Assembly: GCA_903840935.1 (NCBI GenBank) | Contig: CAIMHT010000015.1 | Location: 29,113-93,112 of the forward strand | DNA: 64,000 bases | DNA from: an uncultured Chlorobiaceae bacterium | GTDB taxonomy: Bacteria > Bacteroidota > Chlorobiia > Chlorobiales > Chlorobiaceae | Reading direction: 5' to 3' | Made by a program: the position numbers and the translations under genes | Shown: positions 47,900 through 57,832 of the stretch, one piece after another | Layout: each line of letters opens with the position of its first letter | How positions within the stretch are numbered: position 1 is the first letter of the stretch | The notes under the pieces: generated by a model | Databases searched by the model: none | What the model was told of the DNA's origin: nothing | What the model saw: only the letters and a program-made list of their open reading frames with translations

Positions 47900-48979
47900 A
47901 TGACCGAACCGCTCCAGAATATAACCGATCTGACACTCAAGGAACTTCAGCAAACACTGAGTGCACTGGGAGAGCCTTCTTTCAGGGCAACACAGATACA
48001 TCAATGGCTTTTCAGCCACCGTGCAGCAAGTTTTGATGAGATGACCATACTGAGTCTTGCGTTGCGCAAAAAGCTTGCCGAGAGTTTTTCAATCCACCAG
48101 TTGAGGGCTGTTGACCATCAGGAGTGCCTTGAAGAGGGTTGCGAGAATCCGACACAAAAAATCCTGCTGGAGTTGCAAGACGGCAGCAGGGTTGAAAGCG
48201 TCCTGATTGCATCGGAAAACAGGATGACTGCCTGCGTTTCATCGCAGATCGGCTGTCCGTTGCAGTGCCCTTTTTGTGCTACGGGAAGAATGGGGTTTCG
48301 GCGTAATCTCACTGCCGGAGAGATTACCGGTCAAATCTACGCACTCAACGAGCTGGTTGCCGCAAGAGAGCCAGGCAAAACCCTTACCAACATTGTGTTT
48401 ATGGGAATGGGTGAACCGTTGCTGAACACCGATAACGTCATTGAGGCCATTGAAACCCTTACGACGCGAAATTACCGTTTTTGCCTTTCGCAGAAAAGAA
48501 TAACTATTTCAACGGTGGGCGTTATCCCTGAAATCCAGCGGCTTGGAAAGTCGGGCATGAAGACAAAGCTTGCTGTTTCGCTCCATTCCGCCGATCAAGA
48601 GAAACGTGAGTCGCTGATGCCGATCGCGGCCCGGCAATATCCAATCAAGGAGCTGGGTAAATCACTTGGTGAGTACAGCTCCTCGACAGGAATGCCGGTT
48701 ACCATTGTTTATCTGCTCCTCAGGGGGATCAATGACTCCCTCGATGATGCCAGGGTGCTTGCCCGGTTTGCGAAAACGTTTTTGTGCAAAATAAATTTGA
48801 TTGATTACAATTCAATCAATAATATTAAATTCAAGCCTGTTTATATTGCTGCCCGAGAGCTGTTTCAGCAGTATCTTATGAATTCGGGACTGCATGTCAC
48901 AGTCAGAAAAAGCTACGGCACTCCCATTAATGCGGCATGTGGCCAACTGGCAACAGTCGGGATGCCGAACCCGCAATAA
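47900..48979 (+). CDS. rlmN: Dual-specificity 23S rRNA/tRNA adenine-C2 methyltransferase
   Basis: 359 residues from the ATG at 47900 (a TTG directly before it is possible). Radical-SAM motif C119-x3-C123-x2-C126 in G-C-P-L-Q-C-P-F-C-A-T-G. M-G-M-G-E-P-L-L-N and the C-terminal N-A-A-C-G-Q-L (methyl-carrying Cys) are present. Methylates A2503 of 23S rRNA and A37 of some tRNAs. Confidence 0.95.
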   Translation: MTEPLQNITDLTLKELQQTLSALGEPSFRATQIHQWLFSHRAASFDEMTILSLALRKKLAESFSIHQLRAVDHQECLEEGCENPTQKILLELQDGSRVESVLIASENRMTACVSSQIGCPLQCPFCATGRMGFRRNLTAGEITGQIYALNELVAAREPGKTLTNIVFMGMGEPLLNTDNVIEAIETLTTRNYRFCLSQKRITISTVGVIPEIQRLGKSGMKTKLAVSLHSADQEKRESLMPIAARQYPIKELGKSLGEYSSSTGMPVTIVYLLLRGINDSLDDARVLARFAKTFLCKINLIDYNSINNIKFKPVYIAARELFQQYLMNSGLHVTVRKSYGTPINAACGQLATVGMPNPQ

Positions 48980-49000
48980 TCTCTAACCGTCTTGAGAATC

Positions 49001-49780
49001 ATGGAGTTGATCGATTTTATTCCGTTCAAAAGTGAATTTACCAAAGCTTGCCATGGTCTTACCACCAATGCGACGCACACCTCGGAAAATCCCGTTTTCA
49101 GTGAACTGAAGGTTCGACGGTACGACAGACCAATTGCCGACGTCTCGGAATTTATTCTCAGTAAAGTTGATCACTGGATTGGCTGGAACCTGATAAGCGA
49201 AAGAACAGCCGTGGGCGGCATGGTTACCATTCGAGCCGAAGTGAGCTCCTTTATCCTTTTTGGACTGAAAATCAATGTTACTTTCGGGCTTCTTGAGGAA
49301 AAGGATATCAACGGTCGTTTCATCACCACGGTCAATGCAAAAGCGGCAACCCATATAGAATCAAAGGGCGACCTTGGTGAAAGCCGCCGCGCGATCAGAA
49401 TGATGCTCGGTGCAATGGATTTCTCGTTCCGGACAGAACAAATCAGCGATGAGGATTACCAATACCGCTCCCTTGATTTACAGGGATCTGCCGCTGCTTG
49501 CCAGCAGATTTTTGATGATCTTCAATTGCAGCATCAGTCGCAACCTGAAGGCACCCCGAAAGGCACCGCAATCGAATTCAAGAAAAAGCCTGCAAAACAG
49601 ACTATCCTGCTCAAACCCGCCGCTAAAAATGACGAGGCACTCCTTGCCGAATCTCCCCTCCCAGGCGCTGAAGTTCAAAATGGATCATCGACAAGCGCCC
49701 CCGCAGCCGATATGACCGCAGAAGAAACAAGGCCACCAAAGCCAAAAATCATGATTGTTACGACAAAAAAAACCCTATAA
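49001..49780 (+). CDS. Uncharacterised protein
   Basis: 259 residues from the ATG at 49001 (a TTG at 48992 is also possible). The N-terminal ~165 residues form a mixed alpha/beta domain ([26 protein letters not shown], then [12 protein letters not shown]). The rest is a Lys/Pro/Ala-rich, probably disordered tail. No signal peptide or known motif. Ends just before adk (10 bp), likely one unit. Confidence 0.6.
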   Translation: MELIDFIPFKSEFTKACHGLTTNATHTSENPVFSELKVRRYDRPIADVSEFILSKVDHWIGWNLISERTAVGGMVTIRAEVSSFILFGLKINVTFGLLEEKDINGRFITTVNAKAATHIESKGDLGESRRAIRMMLGAMDFSFRTEQISDEDYQYRSLDLQGSAAACQQIFDDLQLQHQSQPEGTPKGTAIEFKKKPAKQTILLKPAAKNDEALLAESPLPGAEVQNGSSTSAPAADMTAEETRPPKPKIMIVTTKKTL

Positions 49781-49790
49781 AATCAGTTTG

Positions 49791-50447
49791 ATGAGAATTA
49801 TTCTACTGGGAGCACCGGGGGTCGGGAAAGGCACGCAGTCGAACTTTATATCAAAAACCCTCGGTATACCGCAAATATCGACTGGCGACATGTTGCGTTC
49901 TGCGGTAAACTCGGGTACCCCTCTGGGGATTGCGGCAAAAAAAGTGATGGATAGCGGGCAACTTGTCTCCGACGAAATCATTATCGGTCTTGTAAAAGAA
50001 CGATTGACGGAGAGCGACTGCGCCAATGGATGTCTTTTCGATGGATTTCCCCGTACCCTTAACCAAGCCGAAGCATTGAGAAAAGATGGAATCCACATCG
50101 ACCATATTATAGAAATCAATGTTGACGATAAAGATATTATCGAAAGGATGAGTGGACGGCGTGTACACCTTGGATCTGGCAGAACCTATCATGTGCTCTT
50201 TAATCCGCCGAAAAGAGCGGGTTTTGATGATGAAACCGGAGAGCCACTGATCCAAAGAGAGGATGATCACGAATATACGGTTAAAAAACGGCTTGAAGTT
50301 TATCACGCTCAAACCGCACCATTGATTGCATATTATACAAGCTTGTCACAGAACGAAGCCTCCGATCATCCTCGCTATTACAAGATTGAAGGAACAGGGA
50401 TGGTCGAGGAGATCCGCGACAGGATTCTGGAAGTGCTGCTTGCCTGA
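49791..50447 (+). CDS. adk: Adenylate kinase
   Basis: 218 residues from the ATG at 49791. P-loop [10 protein letters not shown] (7-16), [21 protein letters not shown] and the long LID domain ([12 protein letters not shown], no zinc cysteines) place it in the long-form group. Interconverts ATP + AMP and 2 ADP. Confidence 0.96.
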   Translation: MRIILLGAPGVGKGTQSNFISKTLGIPQISTGDMLRSAVNSGTPLGIAAKKVMDSGQLVSDEIIIGLVKERLTESDCANGCLFDGFPRTLNQAEALRKDGIHIDHIIEINVDDKDIIERMSGRRVHLGSGRTYHVLFNPPKRAGFDDETGEPLIQREDDHEYTVKKRLEVYHAQTAPLIAYYTSLSQNEASDHPRYYKIEGTGMVEEIRDRILEVLLA

Positions 50448-50472
50448 GAACCCCGAACGAAAAGAATCAAAT

Positions 50473-50505
50473 AAAAAAGTCAGTACCCACGGTGCTGGCT
50501 TTTTT
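50473..50505 (+). terminator. Intrinsic terminator after adk
   Basis: AGTCAGTACC (50478-50487) pairs with GGTGCTGGCT (50491-50500) including two G-U pairs, followed by a T-run at 50501-50505. It ends 11 bp before priA, so priA likely uses read-through or a promoter inside this gap. Confidence 0.7.
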
Positions 50506-50516
50506 AATTCGTCACC

Positions 50517-52955
50517 ATGTATGCTCTGATTGCAGCAGAAACAGTATTCAGGGGGGAGCCATTTTTTGTCTTGGTGCCCGATACCCTTGAGATCGACATC
50601 CGGCCGGGATGCATGGTACTCATGTCGGCAAAAACAGGAACAGGAAGGGTCTCCATCGGCTACATTCTGAGCCTCACAAACCAGCATGGTAGCGAAGTAT
50701 CATGCATGGAACTGCTCGATCTGCTCTACGGCGGAGAGCCTGTGCTCAATGCCTCCCTGTTGCGACTTACCGAGTGGATGGCCGATTATTATCTCACAAG
50801 AAGAGTTGATACCCTCACGGCAGCCCTCCCTGCAGCAGTAAGAACGACGGTTCATGATGTCGTTGAAATGACCGATTTTGCGCTCAAGAGCGATGCTCAG
50901 AAGGTCATCAACACGGCACTCCGGCGCACCATCATGCAGGTGATGATGGTCGAAAAGCGACTAACGGTTAATCAGTTGCAGCGCCGGATCGGCAAAAAAC
51001 AGCTTTATCGCACCATTGCTGCGCTTGAGCGGGGAGGAGAGTTGAGGCTCTCAAAAAAGTTTTCATCTACAAAAGCGAGGCAGAAACTTGCTTATAGCCT
51101 GAGTCGCGCAATACCGGAAAATATAGAGGAGATGCTGAAAAGCTCGCCGAAACAGCTTGAAGCGATCAGGAAACTGGCCTCTCTCGGTGACGGAGGTGCT
51201 TTCGCCGAAACCATCGGCAGCTCAAGAGAGACGCTCAATGCCCTCGAAAAAAAGGGATTTGTTGAAAAATTTCTGATGGAGCGAACAAGCCTTTTCACAA
51301 CCGGCTTTGCCGAAACGCCGCAATCACCAAAAACGCCGACAGCTTTACAGCAAAGAGCGCTTGAGCAATTGATTGCTGCGTTCGACAAGGGGGAATACAG
51401 CACCTTCCTGCTTCATGGCGTGACCGGAAGCGGAAAAACCCTGATCTATATCGAGCTGCTGAAAAGAGTTCTTGCGGCAGGAAAAACCGCCATTGTGCTG
51501 GTCCCGGAAATAGCCCTGACCCCCCAGACAGCAGCCCGCTTCCGTGAGCATTTTCATGAAGAGATCACCATTCTTCACAGTGCCATGAGCAACCAGGAGA
51601 AATATGATGCCTGGCACAATCTCCGACTTGGAAAGACCAAAATTGCCCTTGGCGCCCGTTCAACCATCTTTGCTCCACTTGAAAACCTCGGTGCAATCAT
51701 TGTGGACGAAGAGCATGACAGCGCCTACAAGCAGGATCGCAATCCTCGCTACCATGCAAGGGATACGGCAATCATGAGGGCAATGTTCAGCCAGGCGATC
51801 TGCGTACTTGGTTCGGCAACACCTTCGTTTGAGTCTTACAACAACGCTGTTACGGGTAAATACACCCTGGTCAATCTCCCGGAACGGGTTGATGGGGCAA
51901 CCATACCCACGCTCACGCTTATCTGGATGAAAGGAAGCCCAAAGGCTTCTGCATCGATTTCAGAGCTGCTCTGCCGACAGATAGAAATCCGTCTTGAAAA
52001 AGACGAGCAGGTTATTCTTCTGCAAAACCGGAGAGGGTTTGCCGGAAGCATCCTCTGTCTGGCATGTGGCCACATCCCTTTCTGCCGCTTCTGCAATATT
52101 CCACTGGTCTACCACGCCACACAGAAACAGCTTCGCTGCCACTACTGCGGCCATACCTCAAGATTCACGGAGTCGTGCATGAAGTGTTCTTCGACCAACC
52201 TTTTTTATAAAAGCAGTGGTACCGAACGCATTGAGGAGGAGCTGCGAACCCTCTTCCCTGAAGAAAAAATCCTCCGTATGGATGTCGATACCACCTTCAC
52301 AAAAGGCTCTCACGGCCGGATCCTCAAGGAGTTTCATGACCGCAAGGCGAGAATTCTGCTCGGCACACAAATGGTAGCCAAAGGACTCGATTTTCCGGCG
52401 GTCACCCTTGTCGGCGTGCTCATGGCTGATATCGGCCTCAACATCCCTGATTTCCGCGCTTCAGAGAAGACATTTTCACTGCTCACCCAGGTTGCCGGAC
52501 GTGCAGGACGCTCTTCGATGCCGGGAGAGGTCTATTTCCAGGTTTACAACATGGAGAACGATGTTTTCCCCGCTCTTTTGCAGGGAAAGGAGAGCTATGA
52601 AAAGTTTTTTCTCCAGGAAATGGCCATCAGAAAAGAGCTCCGCTACCCTCCCGCCTCCCGGCTCATAAAATTCGAGTGCAGTGCCGGGGATGAAAAACAG
52701 GCCGAATCGGCCGCGCTCTCTTGCAAAAACACGCTGGCACTGCAACTTCCTGCAGAAAAAGGGGTCATTCTTGGGCCAGCACCAGCTTGTATTGCAAAAA
52801 TACGGGGCCGATACCGATACCATGTAGTCGTCAAACTCTTCGATGGTAAACTCTCACCCCTTTTCGTCAAACAGATGAGCGACGACATCACCTCCCGCTT
52901 CCGGTCCGCAGGGCTAAGCTTCACGGTCGATGTTGATCCCCAGAACCTCATGTAG
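50517..52955 (+). CDS. priA: Primosomal replication protein PriA
   Basis: 812 residues. An N-terminal DNA-binding part (to ~280) is followed by a helicase core with G-V-T-G-S-G-K-T (Walker A, about 299-306) and D-E-E-H-D-S-A-Y-K-Q (Walker B). Zinc-binding cysteines are C-L-A-C, C-R-F-C, C-H-Y-C and C-M-K-C near 515-560. Restarts stalled replication forks by loading the replisome. An E. coli-like length of ~730 is exceeded by about 80 residues. Confidence 0.95.
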   Translation: MYALIAAETVFRGEPFFVLVPDTLEIDIRPGCMVLMSAKTGTGRVSIGYILSLTNQHGSEVSCMELLDLLYGGEPVLNASLLRLTEWMADYYLTRRVDTLTAALPAAVRTTVHDVVEMTDFALKSDAQKVINTALRRTIMQVMMVEKRLTVNQLQRRIGKKQLYRTIAALERGGELRLSKKFSSTKARQKLAYSLSRAIPENIEEMLKSSPKQLEAIRKLASLGDGGAFAETIGSSRETLNALEKKGFVEKFLMERTSLFTTGFAETPQSPKTPTALQQRALEQLIAAFDKGEYSTFLLHGVTGSGKTLIYIELLKRVLAAGKTAIVLVPEIALTPQTAARFREHFHEEITILHSAMSNQEKYDAWHNLRLGKTKIALGARSTIFAPLENLGAIIVDEEHDSAYKQDRNPRYHARDTAIMRAMFSQAICVLGSATPSFESYNNAVTGKYTLVNLPERVDGATIPTLTLIWMKGSPKASASISELLCRQIEIRLEKDEQVILLQNRRGFAGSILCLACGHIPFCRFCNIPLVYHATQKQLRCHYCGHTSRFTESCMKCSSTNLFYKSSGTERIEEELRTLFPEEKILRMDVDTTFTKGSHGRILKEFHDRKARILLGTQMVAKGLDFPAVTLVGVLMADIGLNIPDFRASEKTFSLLTQVAGRAGRSSMPGEVYFQVYNMENDVFPALLQGKESYEKFFLQEMAIRKELRYPPASRLIKFECSAGDEKQAESAALSCKNTLALQLPAEKGVILGPAPACIAKIRGRYRYHVVVKLFDGKLSPLFVKQMSDDITSRFRSAGLSFTVDVDPQNLM

Positions 52956-53065
52956 CCCCCTGCAACAGCACCGCAAGCCCTCTTAACGATCAGTTGAACC
53001 ATTGTCAGGCTATAATAGTAGTGAAAAACTGTTTCTCAGTCAGTGGATGGCTTTATCGCCCGCAA

Positions 53066-53101
53066 ATCAATGCCACTCGCGGCATTGATGGCTTTTTTTT
53101 G
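53066..53101 (+). terminator. Intrinsic terminator upstream of amt
   Basis: ATCAATGCC (53066-53074) and GGCATTGAT (53081-53089) form a 9-bp stem with a 6-base loop, followed by a T-run. Likely ends priA transcription. Beyond it, to 53278, the sequence is AT-rich leader with no further gene. Confidence 0.8.
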
Positions 53102-53338
53102 ACATAAAAGTCGCTTTTCTTGTGGTTTGCCATAAAAACCTAACATTATTTACATAAATGTATTTTTTTATTAAATATTTTATACTACTTTTGAGCTGAG
53201 CCTTAATTTATAACACGAATTAATTCATGAACAGGAGCCAGACCCAAACAACTTCTTAACCATCAAAACAAACATCCTATGAAATCAGGAACAGTCAGTC
53301 TCGAAAGGAGGGGCTATTTTACCCGAATCAGGGAAAAT

Positions 53339-54820
53339 ATGTCGAAACAAAAAAACTGGAAACTTGGGCTAACCATTTTTGCAGGAAAGATGATCGGACT
53401 CTTTTTAGTCCTCCTGTCCATGAACACCTTAACCGGAATTATAGGTACACCTGCCAACGCCGCAGTAACCTATTCTCCGATTGAAACAAATCTGATTAAC
53501 TCGATCAATACCCTGTGGACATTGATCGCAGCAGCCCTCGTTTTTGGCATGCAGGCTGGATTTGTGATGCTTGAAGCAGGATTTGCCAGAAAACGGGAAA
53601 CCGTTAACGTCCTTATTGAGTGCGTGCTCGACACGGCTATTTGCGGCATCTCTTTCTGGGCAATCGGCTATGCATTCATGTTCAGTGAAGGCAACGGTTT
53701 TATCGGGCAAAAGTGGTTCTTTTTGCAGGGTGCGCCTGCCACGTACGGAACAACCGGCGTAGCGCTCCTTGCACACTGGGTGTTCCAGTTTGCCTTTGCT
53801 GATACCGCTTCAACAATTACATCTGGTGCGATGATTGGACGGACCAGTTTCCGTGGCGATATTCTTTACAGTATCGTTGTAACGGCTCTGATTTATCCAA
53901 TTATTGGTCACTGGGCCTGGGGTCCGGACGGCTTCCTCGTAACCATGGGAACTCCCGGAAATTTCCTGCCTGGACTAGGTAATCCTTTCCGCGATTTCGC
54001 AGGTTCCACAGTTGTGCATACCATTGGTGGTGTTGTTTCTTTGGCAGGCGCCATTGTGTTGGGGCCTCGTATTGGTCGCGTATTCCTGCGGGATGACAAA
54101 GAGAGGGGTGGTCTGCCTGCTGCACACAACTTGCCCGTTGCTGTTACAGGAGCCTTCCTCTTGTGGTTCGGATGGTACGGATTTAACCCTGGCAGCACTC
54201 TTTCGGCAATGGATGCCGCAGGTGTTGGCCGCGTGGCTGCAAATACAACACTGGCGGCATGCGGCGGTGCATTGAGTGCCATGTTTCTCGCTTTTTATAT
54301 TGGCTCTTTCAAAGGGAAGTTTGACGTTGGCTTTACGGTGAACGGTCTCCTCGGCGGACTGGTTGCCATAACGGCTCCATGCTACTGGGTTTCACCATTT
54401 GGAGCAGTTATCATCGGTCTCATTGCTGGTGCGATTGTTTTTGGTGGCATCTACCTGCTTGAATATCTGCGCATTGATGATCCGGTTGGTGCGGTTTCGG
54501 TGCATGGATTCAATGGTATTTTCGGAACCTGGGCGATCGGTCTTTTTGCCAGTGGAGAGTTTGGATGTACCACTCCTTTCGGTCCGGACAACTCTGCTCC
54601 TGTGACTGGATTGTTTTACGGAGGAGGCTGGAATGTATTCCTTGCACAATTTGTCGGAAATGCAATTATTACACTCTCGACCTTTGTTGTTGCGTTCATT
54701 GTCATGCTGGTCATCAACAAACTACCCCACCCATTCAAGTTACGCGTTGAGCCTGAAGGTGAAACCGGAGTTGGCGGATTGGATGTTTTTGAACATGGCG
54801 CAGAAGCGTATACCAACTGA
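53339..54820 (+). CDS. amt: Ammonium transporter
   Basis: 493 residues from the ATG at 53339, preceded by AGGG; an ATG at 53279 would add 20 residues before the signal-like segment. A signal peptide (ends A-N-A-A) precedes about eleven membrane helices. F-G-M-Q-A-G-F-V-M-L-E-A-G and F-A-D-T-A-S-T-I are Amt landmarks; G-F-N-G-I-F-G-T-W-A-I carries a pore His-region helix. Carries NH4+/NH3 inward. A PII gene follows, as in most amt operons. Confidence 0.94.
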   Translation: MSKQKNWKLGLTIFAGKMIGLFLVLLSMNTLTGIIGTPANAAVTYSPIETNLINSINTLWTLIAAALVFGMQAGFVMLEAGFARKRETVNVLIECVLDTAICGISFWAIGYAFMFSEGNGFIGQKWFFLQGAPATYGTTGVALLAHWVFQFAFADTASTITSGAMIGRTSFRGDILYSIVVTALIYPIIGHWAWGPDGFLVTMGTPGNFLPGLGNPFRDFAGSTVVHTIGGVVSLAGAIVLGPRIGRVFLRDDKERGGLPAAHNLPVAVTGAFLLWFGWYGFNPGSTLSAMDAAGVGRVAANTTLAACGGALSAMFLAFYIGSFKGKFDVGFTVNGLLGGLVAITAPCYWVSPFGAVIIGLIAGAIVFGGIYLLEYLRIDDPVGAVSVHGFNGIFGTWAIGLFASGEFGCTTPFGPDNSAPVTGLFYGGGWNVFLAQFVGNAIITLSTFVVAFIVMLVINKLPHPFKLRVEPEGETGVGGLDVFEHGAEAYTN

Positions 54821-54831
54821 TGTAACAACAA

Positions 54832-54877
54832 ACTGACTGAAAACAGAAGTGGTAATATGTTCCTGTTTTCAGTCAGT
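54832..54877 (+). repeat. 15-bp inverted repeat between amt and the PII gene
   Basis: ACTGACTGAAAACAG (54832-54846) and CTGTTTTCAGTCAGT (54863-54877) are exact reverse complements separated by 16 bases. There is no T-run, so this is not a standard terminator; an RNA hairpin that sets relative amt/PII expression is possible. Confidence 0.85.
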
Positions 54878-54986
54878 CAGTTACACAGGATAAAAATGAG
54901 AAACTTTACCTGCAAATTTTCTCATTTTTGAATTACCGTACGCTTTCATTTTTAATAAACACTAACTCATTAAAAATAAATCTATT

Positions 54987-55334
54987 ATGAAAAAAATAGA
55001 GGCAATTATAAGGCGTTCAAAATTTGAAGAGGTGAAAGCGGCATTGCACGCCATTGATATCGACTTCTTTTCCTATACCGAAACATTCGGGGTTGGGAAT
55101 GAACGCAAAAAAAAGGATGTCTTCCGTGGCTCTGCTGATACTGACTATATTTCACGTTTGACGCTCTCGATTGTTGTTCGCGACATCAATCTTCGAAAAA
55201 CAGTCGATTGTCTTTTGAAAACAGCGTATACCGGTGAGATCGGTGACGGCAAGATCTTTGTCTGGAATATTGAAGAATCCTATCGCATACGAACCGGCGA
55301 GAGTGGAGATGAATCGATGTATAATAAAGATTAG
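54987..55334 (+). CDS. glnK: Atypical PII signal protein (GlnK-like)
   Basis: 115 residues, collinear with E. coli GlnK without gaps: start M-K-K-I-E-A-I-I-R-R, and C-terminal T-G-E-I-G-D-G-K-I-F-V and R-I-R-T-G-E, the ATP-binding tail. The T-loop differs: position 51 is Asp (uridylylation Tyr in GlnK), 46 is Phe, 39 is Glu (Gln ligand of Mg/2-oxoglutarate in PII) and 58 is Leu (Lys in PII). Sits 166 bp after amt, so Amt control is the expected role, but without uridylylation and with altered effector binding. Chlorobial or Bacteroidetes PII-like forms may share this; not verifiable here. Confidence 0.88.
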   Translation: MKKIEAIIRRSKFEEVKAALHAIDIDFFSYTETFGVGNERKKKDVFRGSADTDYISRLTLSIVVRDINLRKTVDCLLKTAYTGEIGDGKIFVWNIEESYRIRTGESGDESMYNKD

Positions 55335-55366
55335 CCGAACAAAAAAGAGGCAATCTTTCGTGAACG

Positions 55367-55400
55367 CAGAAAAGCCGCCCGTAATAAGGCGGCTTTTCTG
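55367..55400. terminator. Bidirectional hairpin between glnK and pgi
   Basis: A 13-bp stem CAGAAAAGCCGCC/GGCGGCTTTTCTG with loop CGTAATAA sits between the two convergent gene ends. It is A-rich on the left arm and T-rich on the right, suitable for both directions. Confidence 0.75.
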
Positions 55401-55433
55401 TGTCTCAACTTTTTGTCTGTATTCGGAGGATTA

Positions 55434-57089
55434 TCAATCAGCCATCTTCTTGATTCGTGCTTCGCGGTACCTGTTGATCAGGGCATTGGTCGAACTGTCA
55501 TGGCCAGAAACCCTCTCCTCCCCCTGGATTTCAGGGAAAATGGCTTTTGCCAGTTGCTTGCCGAGTTCGACACCCCACTGGTCGAAGGAATTTACCCCCC
55601 AGATAACGCCCTGCACAAACACCTTGTGCTCATACAGGGCAATGAGGCTCCCCAGAGCAAAGGGATTGAGTTCATTGAAGAGTAGCGTGTTTGTCGGACG
55701 GTTTCCTGGAAAAACCTTGTGCGGCAGCAGAGCTTCAAGCTCTAAAGGCTCAACACCGGCTGCTTCAAGTTCCTGACGCACCTCATGCTCATTTTTGCCC
55801 TTCATGAGTGCTTCGGTCTGAGCAAAACAGTTGGCAAGCAAAATATCATGATGCTCCCCTGCCGGGTTTTGGGTTTTGAGCGGCACAATAAAATCTGCGG
55901 GAATAAAATTGGGGCTCTGGTGCAGCAACTGAAAAAAAGCGTGCTGTGAATTGGTGCCCGGTTCGCCCCAGATCACCGGCCCCGTTGCACAAGCAACCCT
56001 CTGGCCTTGCTTGTCAACCCGCTTGCCGTTGCTCTCCATGTCGAGCTGCTGAAGATAGGCGGGAAAGCGGTGCAGGTACTGGTCGTAAGGAATGAGGGCG
56101 TATGAGGAAACATCGAAAAAATTATTGTACCAGACACCAAGCAGGGCAAGAATGACCGGAATATTGCGTTCAAAGGGCTCATGACGGAAATGCTCGTCCA
56201 TCGCGTATGCGCCATCGAGCAGCTCCTGAAAACGGTCAAAGCCGAGAAAAAGCGCGATGGAGAGCCCGATTGAAGACCAGAGGGAGTAACGACCGCCAAC
56301 CCATTCCCAGAACCTGAACATGTTTGCTTCATCAATGCCAAACTCCACAACCTTTGAGCGGTTGGTTGAGACAGCCACAAAATGCCTGGCAATATGCGAT
56401 TGGTCGATGGCATGAGTCAAAAACCATTCACGGGCGCTCATGGCATTGGTCAGCGTCTCCTGGGTGGTAAAGGTTTTTGATGCAATGACAAAAAGCGTCG
56501 TCTCCGGATTGAGCTTTTTCAGGGTCTCGCAGATATGGGTGCCATCAATATTGGAGACAAAATGAACCTGGAGATTGCCATGGGCAAAAGGACGGAGCGC
56601 CTCGGTTACCATGAAGGGGCCGAGATCGGAACCACCGATACCGATATTGACCACATCGGTCATCCGCTTGCCGGTATATCCCTTCCATGAGCCCGAAATA
56701 ATCCGCTCACAGCACTCTTTCATCTGGGCAAGCACATCGGCAATTTCCACTGAAAGATCAATGCCGTCAACTTCAAGCAAGTAGCCTGGAGGCCTGCGAA
56801 GAGCGGTATGAAGCACCGCACGCCCTTCTGTAAAGTTGATTGGTGCACCCTCAAACATCTCATCAAGCTTTTTTTCAAGCTCAACGCTACGCGCAAGTTC
56901 CACAAGCAGCTCCATGGTTCGGGGGGTGATCCTGTTTTTTGAATAGTCGAGCAGCAGTTCGCCCCACTGAATGGAGAAGCGCTCAAACCGATCATCCTCC
57001 TGCTGAAACATCTCGCGTATATGCATTTGTTCAATTTCCTGTTTGTGTGCTGCAAGAGCATTCCAGACTGCGCTTCGTGATAAAGCCAT
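55434..57089 (-). CDS. pgi: Glucose-6-phosphate isomerase
   Basis: 551 residues. [12 protein letters not shown] (about 148-159), the S-K-T-F-T-T-Q-E segment, the [11 protein letters not shown] motif and the C-terminal [12 protein letters not shown] signature are present. Interconverts glucose-6-P and fructose-6-P. Downstream neighbour of the RsbW-like gene on the same strand. Confidence 0.96.
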   Translation of the reverse strand: MALSRSAVWNALAAHKQEIEQMHIREMFQQEDDRFERFSIQWGELLLDYSKNRITPRTMELLVELARSVELEKKLDEMFEGAPINFTEGRAVLHTALRRPPGYLLEVDGIDLSVEIADVLAQMKECCERIISGSWKGYTGKRMTDVVNIGIGGSDLGPFMVTEALRPFAHGNLQVHFVSNIDGTHICETLKKLNPETTLFVIASKTFTTQETLTNAMSAREWFLTHAIDQSHIARHFVAVSTNRSKVVEFGIDEANMFRFWEWVGGRYSLWSSIGLSIALFLGFDRFQELLDGAYAMDEHFRHEPFERNIPVILALLGVWYNNFFDVSSYALIPYDQYLHRFPAYLQQLDMESNGKRVDKQGQRVACATGPVIWGEPGTNSQHAFFQLLHQSPNFIPADFIVPLKTQNPAGEHHDILLANCFAQTEALMKGKNEHEVRQELEAAGVEPLELEALLPHKVFPGNRPTNTLLFNELNPFALGSLIALYEHKVFVQGVIWGVNSFDQWGVELGKQLAKAIFPEIQGEERVSGHDSSTNALINRYREARIKKMAD

Positions 57090-57154
57090 GTTGTAATAGT
57101 TGTTAACCTGTTTAAAATTTCAGACAAATCATGATAGTCCAGCGGAATCAATCA

Positions 57155-57562
57155 TTAAAAGGGACGGTAACGCAGCCGCAGTACCGATCCATCCCCTTCA
57201 CGCTCCAGAGCAATGATTTCGGCAATGCTTCGGATAATATGGATGCCCCTTCCTGACAGCCTCAAGATATTAAGGGGATTAACAGGGTCAGGCAGTTCAT
57301 CGGGATTAAACCCTTTTCCGCAATCCCTGACAGAAGCCAGAAGCACGCCAGCAAAAGCCGTAAACGTACAGGAGACCCTCAACGCGTCCTGTTCTCTGTT
57401 ACCATGCTTGACAGCATTGACAAAAGCCTCCTTCATAGCAAGCTGAAGGCGCTCGACAAACAAGCTGCTGTACCCTTCGCCCTCGGCAAACGATGCGACA
57501 AACCCATTCAAGGCTTCATATCCGGAGTATCCGCCTTGCAGCACAATTTCAGATCGCTTCAT
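57155..57562 (-). CDS. RsbW-like anti-sigma / HATPase protein
   Basis: 135 residues forming a single GHKL ATPase fold: L-A-M-K-E-A-F-V-N-A-V-K-H-G-N (N box with Asn), V-R-D-C-G-K-G-F-N-P and S-G-R-G-I-H-I-I-R-S. This is the HATPase_c_2 group that phosphorylates anti-anti-sigma (STAS) proteins. No sigma factor or STAS gene is adjacent. Partner unknown. Confidence 0.82.
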   Translation of the reverse strand: MKRSEIVLQGGYSGYEALNGFVASFAEGEGYSSLFVERLQLAMKEAFVNAVKHGNREQDALRVSCTFTAFAGVLLASVRDCGKGFNPDELPDPVNPLNILRLSGRGIHIIRSIAEIIALEREGDGSVLRLRYRPF

Positions 57563-57832
57563 AACATAAATTTCATTATTGCGACTCTTTCAATCGATGA
57601 AGTGAATGTACCATGAAGCAAGCCTTCAAACAAACGCTGAAAAATTACAGAAGTCATAACTTAATTAAGCAAAAACACGGATACGCCTAACAATTGTTAC
57701 TGATTTGTATTATTTCATTAATTATTTATATTGTCAACGAAGGTTTTCTTAAAGGATTCAGTATTTTTTTTAGAAAAGGAAAAAAAGAAAATAACTGATA
57801 CAATTACAACACAAAAACACAGGAGCAGGTCG

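Noticed and set aside
53098..53130. TTGACA-like promoter and sigma-54-like GG/GC before amt
   Set aside because: The -35-like TTGACA lies in the terminator T-run and no good -10 follows; the GG-GC spacing is wrong for sigma-54.
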